Part shown: positions 18,909-27,849 of the stretch, in pieces
Layout: each line of letters opens with the position of its first letter
How positions within the stretch are numbered: the stretch's first letter is position 1
Assembly: GCF_902506065.1 (NCBI RefSeq)
Contig: NZ_LR732912.1
Location: forward strand, 3,366,948-3,430,947
Direction of reading: 5' to 3'
Origin: Arthrobacter sp. 9V
GTDB taxonomy: Bacteria; Actinomycetota; Actinomycetes; Actinomycetales; Micrococcaceae
Length of the DNA stretch: 64,000 nucleotides
Notes under the pieces: model-generated
Database searches by the model: none
What the model saw: only the letters and a program-made list of their open reading frames with translations
Told to the model about the DNA's origin: nothing
Position numbers and translations under genes: made by a program

Positions 18909-18929
18909 GTGCACAATTCAATTGTGCAC
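18909..18929. promoter_or_regulatory. OhrR operator
   Basis: Ten-base arms, GTGCACAATT and AATTGTGCAC, are perfectly inverted around one base. The AATTG core matches known OhrR sites in other bacteria. It lies 14-34 bp upstream of the ohrR start codon and should block the operon promoter until OhrR is oxidised. Confidence 0.8.
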
Positions 18930-18950
18930 AACTCATCCCGGCCGTTCGTA

Positions 18951-19016
18951 CCCAACTAAGGGACAGCACTTGCTCCAATGAGTGCTCATTAGGACAGGAG
19001 CTGTCCCCCAGTTGGG
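18951..19016. repeat. 66-bp dispersed palindromic element, copy A
   Basis: The 66-bp unit starts with CCCAACT and ends with AGTTGGG. It carries GGGACAGCA on the left, CTGTCCCCCAGTTGGG on the right and a TCATTA core. It shares length, edges and core with copies at 26451, 43138 and 61194. It lies one base past the stop codon of the minus-strand M20 gene and could act as its terminator hairpin. Confidence 0.85.
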
Positions 19017-19017
19017 T

Positions 19018-20223
19018 TTACTGCTCGAGGTCGCGGATGGTGCGCAGGGCAGCTGCGGTCAGGACGCGGATGGCGTAGCCGAGGGCACGTTCATCAACAA
19101 TGAAGTCGCCGCGGTGGAGATCGTACTCTTCGCCGCCGGGGGTGTGCGTGCCCAGGCGCATCATGGCTCCCGGAAGGTCAGCCAGGAACCAGGCGAAGTC
19201 CTCGCCACCCATGGACTGCGGCGTAAGGACCACAGCGTTTTCACCCAGCTCAGCGCGGGCGGAGGCCTCGATGAGGGCGGTCTCGTGCTCGGAATTCACC
19301 ACGGGAGGCACGCCGCGGGTGTGTTCAAGGTGGACGTCCACGCCGTAAGGCGCGGCGACCTGCCGCACGACGTCGTCCAGCAACTCCCCCGCGCTGTGCC
19401 AGGCATCGCGATCCAGGCAGCGCATGGTGCCGGCCATGTAGCCGGAGCCCGGGATAGCATTCGGCGCTGAGCCGGCTGAAATCTGGCCCCACACCACTGA
19501 AACACCACTGCGGACATCCACGCGGCGGGAAAGGACAGCAGGAACGTTGACCGCGATTTGCGCCAGCGCAAACACCAGGTCCTCGGTCAGGTGCGGCCGT
19601 GACGTGTGGCCGCCCCGGCCGGAAAGCTCAATTTTGATGGTGTCCGAGGCCGACGTGATCGCACCGATGCGGGTACCAATCTGGCCCACATTGATCCGGG
19701 GGTCACAATGCAGCGCCAGGATGCGCGGCACCCCTTCAAGCACGCCCTGCTCAATGCAGGACAACGCGCCGCCAGGCATGGTTTCCTCGGCAGGCTGGAA
19801 AATGATCCGGACCGTGCCGCCCAACGGATTATTCTTGTGCATCCGCTGCAACGTCAAAGCGATGCCGAGCATGGCGGTGGTGTGGACGTCGTGACCGCAA
19901 GCGTGGGTAACGCCGTGGTTCTTTGAAGCAAACGGCAGGCCGGTTTCCTCAATGATCGGCAGGGCGTCAATGTCCCCGCGGAGGGCCGTAGCAATCGGCC
20001 CCTCGCCCACATCTACCGTTAACCCGGTCTCCTCCAACCGCCGCGGTTTCAGCCCTGCTGCTTCCAGGCGCTCCACCAGCTTGTCCGTGGTGCGGAATTC
20101 CTTGAAGGACAACTCGGGGTGCGCATGGAGGTCACGCCGGAATTCAATGAGTCCGGGGAGCAGTTCATCAACCCAAGGACTCACAACGGGAGCGGGCTCG
20201 GTTTCAGTGGTGTAATTGCGCAC
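19018..20223 (-). CDS. M20 family metallo-amidohydrolase (hippurate hydrolase/amidohydrolase type)
   Basis: A 401-residue dinuclear-metal peptidase/aminoacylase family member that hydrolyses N-acyl amino acids or similar amides. The metal-binding segments are THACGHDVHTTAMLG (near 105) and FQPAEETMPGGA. LHCDPRINVGQIG follows, as in the AmhX/HipO subfamily. A dimerisation (lid) domain occupies about 185-300, including SGRGGHTSRPHL. The C-terminal SMGGEDFAWFL supplies a further ligand. The substrate cannot be told from sequence. The gene stands alone, between copy A of the 66-bp element and a hairpin. Confidence 0.92.
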   Translation of the reverse strand: MRNYTTETEPAPVVSPWVDELLPGLIEFRRDLHAHPELSFKEFRTTDKLVERLEAAGLKPRRLEETGLTVDVGEGPIATALRGDIDALPIIEETGLPFASKNHGVTHACGHDVHTTAMLGIALTLQRMHKNNPLGGTVRIIFQPAEETMPGGALSCIEQGVLEGVPRILALHCDPRINVGQIGTRIGAITSASDTIKIELSGRGGHTSRPHLTEDLVFALAQIAVNVPAVLSRRVDVRSGVSVVWGQISAGSAPNAIPGSGYMAGTMRCLDRDAWHSAGELLDDVVRQVAAPYGVDVHLEHTRGVPPVVNSEHETALIEASARAELGENAVVLTPQSMGGEDFAWFLADLPGAMMRLGTHTPGGEEYDLHRGDFIVDERALGYAIRVLTAAALRTIRDLEQ

Positions 20224-20261
20224 GTCACAACTCTAGCCATGCACGGCTCCCGAAGAACGAA

Positions 20262-20314
20262 AGCCACCTCTTGGTTACGCCGCGTTCAGACGCAGGACAA
20301 CCAAAGAGGTGGCT
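20262..20314 (-). terminator. Hairpin terminator after mannose-1-phosphate guanylyltransferase
   Basis: AGCCACCTCTTGGTT pairs with AACCAAAGAGGTGGCT with one bulged A, around a loop of about 22 bases. On the minus strand the stem is followed by the U-rich TTTCGTTCTTC. It lies 21 bp past the manC stop codon and before the M20 gene promoter. Confidence 0.75.
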
Positions 20315-20334
20315 CACGGTATAAGCAGGATGTA

Positions 20335-21468
20335 CTACAGCACGTCCGTATCGCCACTGGCTTTCAGGGCATCAACAGTGCCCTTGACCAGTTGCGCATG
20401 CTCCTTGGTGGTGACCAAAAGGGCGTCCGGAGTGTCCACAATGACCACGTCCTTGATACCGATCAAGGCGATGACGCGCTTGGTATCGGAGACCACAACA
20501 CCGCTGGCGTTCTCGGCAAAAACACGTGCGCCTTCGCCAAGAACCGTTACTTCATCGACGTCACCTGCGTTGTTGAGGCGGCCGATCGCGGCGAAGTCAC
20601 CGACGTCGTCCCAACGGAAAGTGCCAGGCACGACGGCGACATCTCCGGCTTCCGCTGCGGGCTCCGCAACGGCGTAATCAATGGCGATTTTCGGCAACGT
20701 CGGCCACACGCGCGACGTCACTTCCGTGCGCTGCGGAGTGTCCCAGGCCTCTGCGATTTCCTGCAGGCCCTTGAACAGTTCCGGCTGGTTGGCCTCAAGG
20801 TGCTTGAGCATGAGCGCAACGGGAGCCACGAACATGCCGGCGTTCCAGACGTAGTCCCCTGCCTCAACATATTTGTTGGCCACTTCCTGGCTGGGCTTCT
20901 CCACGAACTCCGCAACAGCAAGCGCGTTCGGGGCGCCCTCCACGTTCAGGGCAGCACCGGAGCGGATGTAACCGAATCCGGTAGAGGGGTGGGTGGGCTT
21001 GATGCCAATGGTGACGATCTTGCCGGTGGCCGCGGTATAGATAGCCTCGCGCACGGTCTCCAGGAAGAGATCGTCCGGGCTGATGACCTGGTCCGCAGCG
21101 AAGGAACCCATGATGGTGTCAGGATCGCGGCGGTAAAGGATGGCGGCGGCAAGGCCGATTGCGGCGCCGGAGTCCTTGGGCTCGCTTTCCAGCACCAATT
21201 CATCGTCCCCGATCTCGGGGAGTTGGCGGCACACGGCGGCGCGATGTGCCTCGCCGGTAACAACAAGGACCCTTTCACCGGCAAGCGGTTCCAAGCGGTC
21301 ATAGGTAGCCCTCAACAACGTGCTGCCGGAACCGGTCAGGTCGTGGAGGAACTTGGGCGCAGCGGCACGCGAGAGTGGCCATAGCCGGGTCCCCACACCG
21401 CCCGCCGGAATAACCGCATGGAAGCGGTTTAATGGCGATTCCGGGTATTTCGCGTCTTCTGTACTCAC
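20335..21468 (-). CDS. manC: Mannose-1-phosphate guanylyltransferase
   Basis: A 377-residue nucleotidyltransferase that makes GDP-mannose from mannose-1-phosphate and GTP for glycans and mannolipids. The N-terminal nucleotide-binding signature PAGGVGTRLWPLSR is at about residues 21-34, and the sugar-phosphate motif FVEKP is near 190. VFAENASGVVVSDTKRVIALIG belongs to the C-terminal left-handed helix (residues about 325-346). It lacks the phosphomannose isomerase domain of bifunctional ManC enzymes, so it is the single-function actinobacterial form. A 253-bp gap to divergent sdhC holds both promoters; no other feature was recognised in it. Confidence 0.94.
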   Translation of the reverse strand: MSTEDAKYPESPLNRFHAVIPAGGVGTRLWPLSRAAAPKFLHDLTGSGSTLLRATYDRLEPLAGERVLVVTGEAHRAAVCRQLPEIGDDELVLESEPKDSGAAIGLAAAILYRRDPDTIMGSFAADQVISPDDLFLETVREAIYTAATGKIVTIGIKPTHPSTGFGYIRSGAALNVEGAPNALAVAEFVEKPSQEVANKYVEAGDYVWNAGMFVAPVALMLKHLEANQPELFKGLQEIAEAWDTPQRTEVTSRVWPTLPKIAIDYAVAEPAAEAGDVAVVPGTFRWDDVGDFAAIGRLNNAGDVDEVTVLGEGARVFAENASGVVVSDTKRVIALIGIKDVVIVDTPDALLVTTKEHAQLVKGTVDALKASGDTDVL

Positions 21469-21721
21469 CGCAACACTTTATCCTGTGCCGACGGGAAGCC
21501 CTGCAGCAGGACACACGTGTGGCGTTCGTCTCAGACAGTGCCGAAAATCGCCTGAATATGGGCAGGAAACATGGAATTAACAAGCAAAGAAGCCCGTCCT
21601 AAATTGAATATGCTGTTAGCGAAGCCTAGATTTAGGCGTGAGCTACGAGTGCTCTCGCAGCAGGCGTTCCCCCCGCGTGGATCCCATGCCAGCGCCGCTG
21701 TGTTGCAGGAAGGTTTAATCA

Positions 21722-22102
21722 GTGCCGACAAAACCAGCTGGCACCTTGTACCGCGGCCGTGAAGGCATGTGGTCCTGGGTTGGACACCGCATTACAGGTG
21801 TAGTGATCTTTTTCTTCTTGTTGGTCCATGTGCTGGACACCTCATTGGTGCGCGTGTCCCCTGAGGCCTACACCGCTGTTATTGGTGCCTACAAGAACCC
21901 CCTCATGGCCCTGGGTGAAACGGGCCTGGTCGCCGCGATCATCTTCCATGCCTTCAACGGCCTGCGTGTGATTGCCATCGACTTCTGGAAGAAGGGCGCG
22001 AAGTACCAGCGCCAGTTGCTGTGGGTCGTGCTTGCACTGTGGCTTGTCACGTTCGCAGGCTTCGCTATCCGCCACCTTTCCCTCGCGCTGGGAGGCCACT
22101 AA
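21722..22102 (+). CDS. sdhC: Succinate dehydrogenase cytochrome b556 subunit
   Basis: A 126-residue membrane anchor of respiratory complex II with three hydrophobic helices. It carries the family motifs SWVGHRITGVVIFF and FHAFNGLRVIAID, which supply haem and quinone-site residues. The GTG start at 21722 has AGGAAGG about ten bases upstream. It heads sdhCDAB and is separated from sdhD by three bases. Confidence 0.95.
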   Translation: MPTKPAGTLYRGREGMWSWVGHRITGVVIFFFLLVHVLDTSLVRVSPEAYTAVIGAYKNPLMALGETGLVAAIIFHAFNGLRVIAIDFWKKGAKYQRQLLWVVLALWLVTFAGFAIRHLSLALGGH

Positions 22103-22105
22103 GCC

Positions 22106-22567
22106 ATGACAACCATCGAATCCCCACGCAGCGGCAAGATCGCTCCGAAGTACAACCGCACCGGCTCCAGCCGCGGCAACTTCGAAATGATCGCCTGGCT
22201 GTTCATGCGTCTCTCCGGCATCGTCCTGGTGGTGCTGATCTTCGGCCACCTGTTCGTGAACCTGCTGGTAGGCGAGGGCATCCACGCGATCGACTTCGGC
22301 TTTGTTGCCGGCAAGTGGGCCGATCCGTTCTGGCAGTTCTGGGACCTGGCCATGCTGTGGCTCGCCATGCTGCACGGCACCAACGGCGTCCGCACCATCA
22401 TCAACGACTACGCCGAGAAGGATTCCACGCGCTTCTGGCTCAAGATGGTCCTCTACGCGGCCACCCTGGTCATCATCATCCTTGGCACGCTGGTGATCTT
22501 CACCTTCAACCCGTGCCCCGTCGTCGACGGCGTTCAGTTGCCTGGCGGTTTCTGCCCGGCCCCGTAG
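22106..22567 (+). CDS. sdhD: Succinate dehydrogenase hydrophobic membrane anchor subunit
   Basis: The 153-residue second anchor of complex II has three helices and the motif MLHGTNGVRTIINDY, which matches the SdhC signature. A His in the RLSGIVLVVLIFGHLFV helix (about 39-55) is a likely haem ligand. The polar N-terminus (residues 1-30) is cytoplasmic. A 99-bp gap then leads to sdhA. Confidence 0.93.
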   Translation: MTTIESPRSGKIAPKYNRTGSSRGNFEMIAWLFMRLSGIVLVVLIFGHLFVNLLVGEGIHAIDFGFVAGKWADPFWQFWDLAMLWLAMLHGTNGVRTIINDYAEKDSTRFWLKMVLYAATLVIIILGTLVIFTFNPCPVVDGVQLPGGFCPAP

Positions 22568-22666
22568 CGGCGCCTACCGGCACACTCACCGAGTGAACCG
22601 GTTCGCCTGACGTAGCGGAGCAGCCTCCGCCGACCATCTGAATTTTTGAAAGAGAGAGCATCTGGT

Positions 22667-24466
22667 ATGCAGGTCCATAAGTACGACGTCGTCATTGTCG
22701 GTGCAGGTGGCGCCGGCATGCGCGCCGCGATCGAATCCGGTCAGCGAGCACGCACCGCGGTACTGACCAAGCTCTACCCCACCCGCTCGCACACAGGTGC
22801 GGCCCAGGGTGGAATGTGCGCAGCACTGGCCAACGTCGAAGAAGACAACTGGGAATGGCACACCTTTGACACCATCAAGGGTGGGGACTACCTGGTTGAC
22901 CAGGATGCCGCCGAGGTCATGGCGAAGGAAGCCATTGACGCCGTGCTGGACCTGGAAAAGATGGGTCTGCCGTTCAACCGCACGCCCGAGGGCCGGATTG
23001 ACCAGCGCCGCTTCGGTGGCCACACCCGTGACCACGGCAAGGCACCCGTTCGCCGTGCTTGCTACGCAGCTGACCGTACCGGCCACATGATCCTGCAGAC
23101 GCTGTACCAAAACTGCGTCAAGCACAACGTTGAGTTCTACAACGAGTACTACGTCCTTGACCTGCTGATCGTCGAAGAAGACGCAGTGCGCGAAGACGGC
23201 ACACCGTACAAGCAGAAGCGTGTTGCCGGCGTGGTCTCCTACGACCTCGCTTCCGGTGAACTGCACGTCTTCCAGGCCAAGTCCGTGGTGTTCGCCTCCG
23301 GCGGCGCAGGCAAGGTCTTCAAGACCACGTCCAACGCACACACCCTCACCGGTGACGGCATGGGCATCGCGTTCCGCCGCGGCATCCCCCTGGAAGACAT
23401 GGAGTTCTTCCAGTTCCACCCGACCGGTCTGGCCGGCCTGGGCATCCTCCTCACCGAGGGTGCACGTGGTGAAGGTGCCATCCTGCGTAACTCCGAAGGT
23501 GAGCGCTTCATGGAGCGCTACGCCCCCACCATCAAGGACCTTGCGCCCCGTGACATCGTGGCCCGTGCCATGGCCAACGAAGTGCGAGAAGGCCGCGGTT
23601 GTGGTCCCAACAAGGACTACGTCCTTTTGGACCTGACCCACCTTGAGCCGGCGCACATCGAAGCCAAGCTTCCGGACATTACGGAGTTCGCCCGCACCTA
23701 CCTGGGTGTGGAACCGTTCACCGATCCCGTTCCCGTGTTCCCCACCGCGCACTACGCCATGGGTGGCATCCCCACCAACATCACCACTGAAGTGCTCCAG
23801 GACAACGACACGATCGTCCCGGGTCTCTACGCAGCCGGTGAAGTTGCCTGTGTGTCCGTTCACGGCTCCAACCGTCTCGGAACCAACTCGCTCCTGGACA
23901 TCAACGTCTTCGGCAAGCGCGCCGGTATCGCTGCTGCGGAGTACTCAAAGACAGCCGACTACGTTGAGCTGCCCGAGGACCCGGAGGCAATGACCCGCGG
24001 CATCCTGGACGGACTGCTGACCGGCAACGGCACCGAGCGTGTTGCGCAGATCCGCAAGGAACTGCAGGACACCATGGACGCCAACATGCAGGTGTTCCGC
24101 ACCAAGGAATCCCTGGAACAGGTACTGCGCGACATCGCTTCCTTCGAAGAGCGCTACAAGCACGTCACCGTTCAGGACAAGGGCAAGCGCTTCAACCTGG
24201 ATCTCCTGGAAGCAGTTGAGCTGGGCTTCCTCCTGGACATGGCCAAGGTCATGACCGTTGGTGCACTGCACCGTGAAGAGTCGCGCGGTGGCCACTACCG
24301 CGAGGACTTCCCGGACCGCAATGACGAAAAGTTCATGAAGCACTCCATGGCTTACCTGGACACTTCCGTCACCGTCGACTCCTCGGCGGAATCTGTTGCG
24401 GGCATCCGTCTTGAGACGAAGCCCGTCATCTTCACCCGTTACGAGCCGATGGAGCGTAAGTACTAA
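22667..24466 (+). CDS. sdhA: Succinate dehydrogenase flavoprotein subunit
   Basis: The 599-residue catalytic subunit oxidises succinate to fumarate. The FAD Rossmann motif [17 protein letters not shown] is at the N-terminus. The covalent-FAD histidine is in [11 protein letters not shown] (about 43). The substrate loop [20 protein letters not shown] and the active-site Arg/His region RVHGSNRL-type (here [15 protein letters not shown]) are present. Start ATG 22667 was preferred to an upstream in-frame start because GAAAGAGAG lies just before it and the protein then begins at MQVHKYD. The stop overlaps the sdhB start by one base. Confidence 0.98.
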   Translation: MQVHKYDVVIVGAGGAGMRAAIESGQRARTAVLTKLYPTRSHTGAAQGGMCAALANVEEDNWEWHTFDTIKGGDYLVDQDAAEVMAKEAIDAVLDLEKMGLPFNRTPEGRIDQRRFGGHTRDHGKAPVRRACYAADRTGHMILQTLYQNCVKHNVEFYNEYYVLDLLIVEEDAVREDGTPYKQKRVAGVVSYDLASGELHVFQAKSVVFASGGAGKVFKTTSNAHTLTGDGMGIAFRRGIPLEDMEFFQFHPTGLAGLGILLTEGARGEGAILRNSEGERFMERYAPTIKDLAPRDIVARAMANEVREGRGCGPNKDYVLLDLTHLEPAHIEAKLPDITEFARTYLGVEPFTDPVPVFPTAHYAMGGIPTNITTEVLQDNDTIVPGLYAAGEVACVSVHGSNRLGTNSLLDINVFGKRAGIAAAEYSKTADYVELPEDPEAMTRGILDGLLTGNGTERVAQIRKELQDTMDANMQVFRTKESLEQVLRDIASFEERYKHVTVQDKGKRFNLDLLEAVELGFLLDMAKVMTVGALHREESRGGHYREDFPDRNDEKFMKHSMAYLDTSVTVDSSAESVAGIRLETKPVIFTRYEPMERKY

Positions 24467-25248
24467 TGACGACCGAAATGGCAGAGCCCGCTTCCAAGAT
24501 CGAGCTCCCGGCAAGCGTTGCAGGCGACGGTGAAATTCCCACCTTCCACATCACGCTGCGCGTACGCCGCTACGATCCCGAAATCTCGGACGAAGCACGC
24601 TGGGATGACTACAAGCTGACCATGTACGGCACGGACCGCGTGTTGGATGCCCTCCACAAGGTCAAGTGGGAGATTGACGGCAGCGTTTCCTTCCGTCGCT
24701 CCTGCGCCCACGGCGTGTGTGGCTCCGATGCCATGCGCATCAACGGCCGCAACCGCCTCGCCTGCAAGACGCTGCTGAAGGACCTGGACACCACCAAGCC
24801 CATCACTGTTGAGCCGATCAAGGGCCTCCCTGTGGAGAAGGACCTGATTGTGGACATGGAGCCGTTCTTCCAGTCCTTCCGCGAAGTCATGCCGTTCCTG
24901 ATCAACAAGGGCCATGAACCCACCAAGGAACGCCTGCAGTCCGTTGAGGACCGTGAGCGCTTTGATGACACCACCAAGTGCATTCTGTGCGCCGCCTGCA
25001 CCTCGTCCTGCCCGGTCTTCTGGACCGATGGCCAGTACTTCGGTCCGGCCGCGATCGTCAACGCCCACCGCTTCATCTTCGATTCCCGCGATGACGCCGG
25101 CGACATGCGCCTTGAGATCCTGAACGACAAAGAAGGCGTGTGGCGTTGCCGCACCACCTTCAACTGCTCGGAAGCATGCCCCCGTGGCATCCAGGTGACC
25201 CAGGCTATCGCCGAGGTCAAGCAGGCCATTCTGGCCCGCAAGATCTAG
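24466..25248 (+). CDS. sdhB: Succinate dehydrogenase iron-sulfur subunit
   Basis: The 260-residue electron-transfer subunit carries three Fe-S clusters. The [2Fe-2S] ligands are in SCAHGVCGSDAM with a later NRLAC. The [4Fe-4S] cysteines are in CILCAACTSSCP and the [3Fe-4S] cluster is at NCSEACPRGI. An N-terminal extension of about 25 residues precedes the ferredoxin fold, which is common in actinobacteria. It is the last gene of sdhCDAB; the IS30-type remnant follows 80 bp later. Confidence 0.98.
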   Translation: MTTEMAEPASKIELPASVAGDGEIPTFHITLRVRRYDPEISDEARWDDYKLTMYGTDRVLDALHKVKWEIDGSVSFRRSCAHGVCGSDAMRINGRNRLACKTLLKDLDTTKPITVEPIKGLPVEKDLIVDMEPFFQSFREVMPFLINKGHEPTKERLQSVEDRERFDDTTKCILCAACTSSCPVFWTDGQYFGPAAIVNAHRFIFDSRDDAGDMRLEILNDKEGVWRCRTTFNCSEACPRGIQVTQAIAEVKQAILARKI

Positions 25249-25329
25249 TTGATCGTTCCCTGGGAACGAGCAGAACTTAGAACAAGCACGACGACGGCGC
25301 CGCTCACCACTGATGGGGCGGTTTCTAGT

Positions 25330-25555
25330 GGTCGTTGCAACACTGCTGGTGTTATGTGGTCATTAGTAGATCACGCAGACGCTCGGCTGGGGTATCCCAG
25401 TCGAGCGTTTTGCGTGGGCGGCCGTTGAGTTCCTGGGCGACAAGCCTCCCTCTGCTCAGGGGTAGATCTCGCAAACTTCCGGGACTCCGAGGAAACATCG
25501 CTTAAATGCGGCACGGTCGTTGCAACTCCCAAAAATCTAGGGTGTTGCAACGACC
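25330..25555. mobile_element. Internally deleted IS30-type element (MITE-like remnant)
   Basis: GGTCGTTGCAACAC at the left and its complement GTGTTGCAACGACC at the right bound about 226 bp. The minus strand still codes for the first residues of an IS30-like transposase (a reading including ESRKFARSTPEQREA near 25500-25445) and, in another frame, its last 26 residues, up to a TAA at 25354. The middle has been lost and the two parts are out of frame. Outside the ends, a further imperfect inverted repeat (ACGACGACGGCGCC and complement, about 25288-25301 and 25578-25591) extends the palindrome. The element cannot move by itself. A second copy of GGTCGTTGCAAC occurs at 25515-25526. Confidence 0.75.
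25352..25440 (-). pseudogene. C-terminal fragment of an IS30 family transposase
   Basis: The minus strand from 25440 reads AQELNGRPRKTLDWDTPAER and on to LRDLLMTT and a stop. This is the usual IS30 transposase end (LN-RPRKTL-W-TPAE). There is no DDE catalytic domain. It is a dead gene fragment inside the remnant element. Confidence 0.85.
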
Positions 25556-25661
25556 GCTAGAACCCAAGTGGTGGGTGGCGCCGTCGTCGTTAATCAACTG
25601 CGAGGACCGGCTGTAGCCGGAACGTTCAGCGCAATCCGCACCCCAACGCAAGGAGACCAGC

Positions 25662-26438
25662 GTGTCACGCCCTGAGAAAATCAGCTTTACCGGAAGCACC
25701 GGCGACACCTTGGCAGGCATCGTGGACGTCCCGGAGGGACCTGTGCGCGGTTGGGGCGTGTACTCCCACGGCCTGACCCTGGGCAAGGACAGCCCCGCGG
25801 CTTCGCGCATCTGCAAAGGGCTCGCTGAGCAGGGAGTTGGCATGCTGCGCTTCGACAACCTGGGTTTGGGCGGCTCGGCCGGTGAATGGTCGGCGGGCTC
25901 CTTCAGCGTCAAGGTAGCGGACACCATCCTCGCAGCGGCGTTCATGACGGAGGACGGCCGTGGAATCTCGCTGCTGGTGGGCCACTCCTTCGGGGGTGCC
26001 GCCGTACTGGCCGCAGCCCGCGACATCCCTGGCCTGAACGCCGTGGTGACCGTGGGCGCGCCTTACGAGCCCAAGCATGTTGAGCACATGTTCGACACGG
26101 AGATTGATTCCATCCTCCGGGACGGCAGCGCTGTGGTGGATCTTGGCGGGCGACCCATGGAGGTCCGACGCCACTTTGTGGAGGACGTGGAACGCGCGGA
26201 TCTGCGGGACTGCATCCGCACCCTTCACAAGCCGCTCATGGTGATGCACTCCCCCACCGACAACACTGTGGGGATCGATAACGCCAGCGAGATTTTCCGT
26301 ACTGCGCGTCACCCCCGGAGTTTTATCTCCTTGGAGGGCAGCGAGCACCTCCTCACCGGGAAGGGGCAGGCGGCGCGGGTCGCTCGGATCATCAGCGCAT
26401 GGGCAGACCCGTACCTTGAGGTCCGGGACGCCGGCTAA
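25662..26438 (+). CDS. Alpha/beta hydrolase
   Basis: A 258-residue serine hydrolase with the nucleophile elbow VGHSFGGAAVL (Ser near 110). An N-terminal GDTLAGIVDVPEGPVRGWGV opening, SHGLTLGKDSPAASR, and LVMHSPTDNTVGIDNASEIF lead to an acidic residue, and the C-terminal SLEGSEHLLTG supplies the His. GTG at 25662 has AAGGAGA nine bases upstream. The fold resembles the hydrolase domain often fused to OsmC. Here it is free-standing and its substrate is unknown. It sits downstream of the IS30-type remnant and converges on the sugar-binding protein gene. Confidence 0.88.
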   Translation: MSRPEKISFTGSTGDTLAGIVDVPEGPVRGWGVYSHGLTLGKDSPAASRICKGLAEQGVGMLRFDNLGLGGSAGEWSAGSFSVKVADTILAAAFMTEDGRGISLLVGHSFGGAAVLAAARDIPGLNAVVTVGAPYEPKHVEHMFDTEIDSILRDGSAVVDLGGRPMEVRRHFVEDVERADLRDCIRTLHKPLMVMHSPTDNTVGIDNASEIFRTARHPRSFISLEGSEHLLTGKGQAARVARIISAWADPYLEVRDAG

Positions 26439-26450
26439 GGGCCCCGCCCG

Positions 26451-26516
26451 CCCATGTAGGTGACAGCAAACGCTCTACTGACGGCTCAGTAGAGCGTTTG
26501 CTGTCACCTAGTTGGG
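26451..26516. repeat. 66-bp dispersed palindromic element, copy B
   Basis: This is the most palindromic copy: 25-bp arms at 26457-26481 and 26486-26510 match exactly across a four-base loop. It keeps the family end AGTTGGG and the ACAGCAAACGCTC core. It sits between two convergent genes, 12 bp after the hydrolase stop and three bases from the stop of the minus-strand gene, so it could serve as a bidirectional terminator. Confidence 0.85.
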
Positions 26517-26519
26517 TGC

Positions 26520-27821
26520 CTACTTGCCGATGGCCGCTTTGCTTTCGCTGAGCCACTGCTCGGCAGCCTTCTCCGGGCTCAGCCTCTTGAACAGGACCTC
26601 GGTGTTGATGCGGGCGGTGATCTCCGAAACCGCGGTTGAACCGGTGGGACCGATGAAGGTTGGCGCGAACTCCATCTTGCCGATCTCATCGATGTAGGCG
26701 GCCTCAACCTTGCCTTGGGGTGTCAGAAGGTCCTGGATGGCCGTGCGCATCCCGGAGTTGCTGGGAACGCCACGGTCGCTCTGGATGACCTTTGCTGCGG
26801 CCTCATTGTTGACCAGGAAACTGACCAATTTAGCGGCAGCATCCGTGTGCTTGCTGCGGGCGGAGATGGTGTAAAACTGCGAAGACTGAAGCCAAATGCC
26901 CGGCGTGGGGGTTTCGCCGGGAAGTTTCAGCAGCTTCAGTTCAGCGCCGGAGGCTTTGCTGAGGGCAGACAAAGAGTTGGTCCAGGTGAGCATCATGCCC
27001 GCTTGCCCCATGCCCATGAGGGTCTGCTCGGTACTGACATTGAGCTTCTCCACGGTTTCCGATGCGCCGGGGGCTGCACCTGACTCACTGAGTTTGACGG
27101 AGAAATCGAAGTAGTCCTGAACGGTTTCCTTGCCCAGTCCCAGCTGGCCGTCCTGGGTGTACAGGGATTCGCCACGTTGCCGGGCAAAGGCATCCAGGGA
27201 GTCGTGCGTTAGGACTGTGGCCGTACCGTAGGTCCCCTTGGGGCTCTTCGCGGTGATGTCGGCAGCAGTTTTGGCGAAGTCGTCCCAGGACCACTTGCTG
27301 TCATCCGGAAGGGCTACGCCGGCAGCCTGGAACACGGCCGGGTTGACCACAATAGCCAAGGCATTGGCGCCAGTGGAGACACCATATTGCGTGCCTTGCA
27401 CTTGGCCGTTTTCGAGGGCTCCCTTGTCCATCTTGGAGAGGTCCAAGGACCCCTCAACCTTGGAGAGATCAAGCAGCGCGCCACGGTTGGCGTACTCCGC
27501 CGGGTAGGCGCCACCCATGGTGATGACATCCGGGGCGTCGTTTGCGGCTACTTGGGTGGCCAGTTTATCGAAGTAGCCTCCGATGTCCCCGTACTCCGGC
27601 TTGACCTTGATGTTGGGGTTGGCTGCCTCGAACTCCTTGATGGCCTTGTTAGTCAGCTCGGCCCGGGTGGCGTTGCCCCACCACGAGAATCGGATCTCTA
27701 CGGGGCCATCCTCGGGCTGATTGGACGACGGGCTCGAACATGCCGCGGTAAGGCCCAGCAGCCCTACCGCGGTGATGAAAGCAATGGATTTTCGGATACT
27801 ACGGAGAGATTTACGCGCCAT
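26520..27821 (-). CDS. Sugar ABC transporter substrate-binding lipoprotein (family 1), orphan
   Basis: A 433-residue extracellular solute-binding lipoprotein. The ATG at 27821 (MARKSLRS) is preceded by a GAAAGAAG ribosome-binding site. A basic signal region ends in the lipobox LGLTAAC at about residue 28. The mature region has IRFSWWGNATRAELTNKAIKEFE, typical of sugar-binding cluster B proteins (about 41-63), then a series of hinge motifs and TPTPGIWLQSSQFYTISARSKH. No permease or ATPase gene is adjacent, so it must use membrane components encoded elsewhere. It is transcribed divergently from the glycosidase fusion, whose oligosaccharide products it may bind. Confidence 0.9.
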   Translation of the reverse strand: MARKSLRSIRKSIAFITAVGLLGLTAACSSPSSNQPEDGPVEIRFSWWGNATRAELTNKAIKEFEAANPNIKVKPEYGDIGGYFDKLATQVAANDAPDVITMGGAYPAEYANRGALLDLSKVEGSLDLSKMDKGALENGQVQGTQYGVSTGANALAIVVNPAVFQAAGVALPDDSKWSWDDFAKTAADITAKSPKGTYGTATVLTHDSLDAFARQRGESLYTQDGQLGLGKETVQDYFDFSVKLSESGAAPGASETVEKLNVSTEQTLMGMGQAGMMLTWTNSLSALSKASGAELKLLKLPGETPTPGIWLQSSQFYTISARSKHTDAAAKLVSFLVNNEAAAKVIQSDRGVPSNSGMRTAIQDLLTPQGKVEAAYIDEIGKMEFAPTFIGPTGSTAVSEITARINTEVLFKRLSPEKAAEQWLSESKAAIGK

Positions 27822-27849
27822 TGGGTAAGCTTCTTTCAGACTCAAGAAA

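Noticed and set aside
21469..21721. Regulatory RNA or small gene in the manC-sdhC gap
   Set aside because: No aptamer motif, hairpin or credible frame was recognised; it should simply hold the two promoters.
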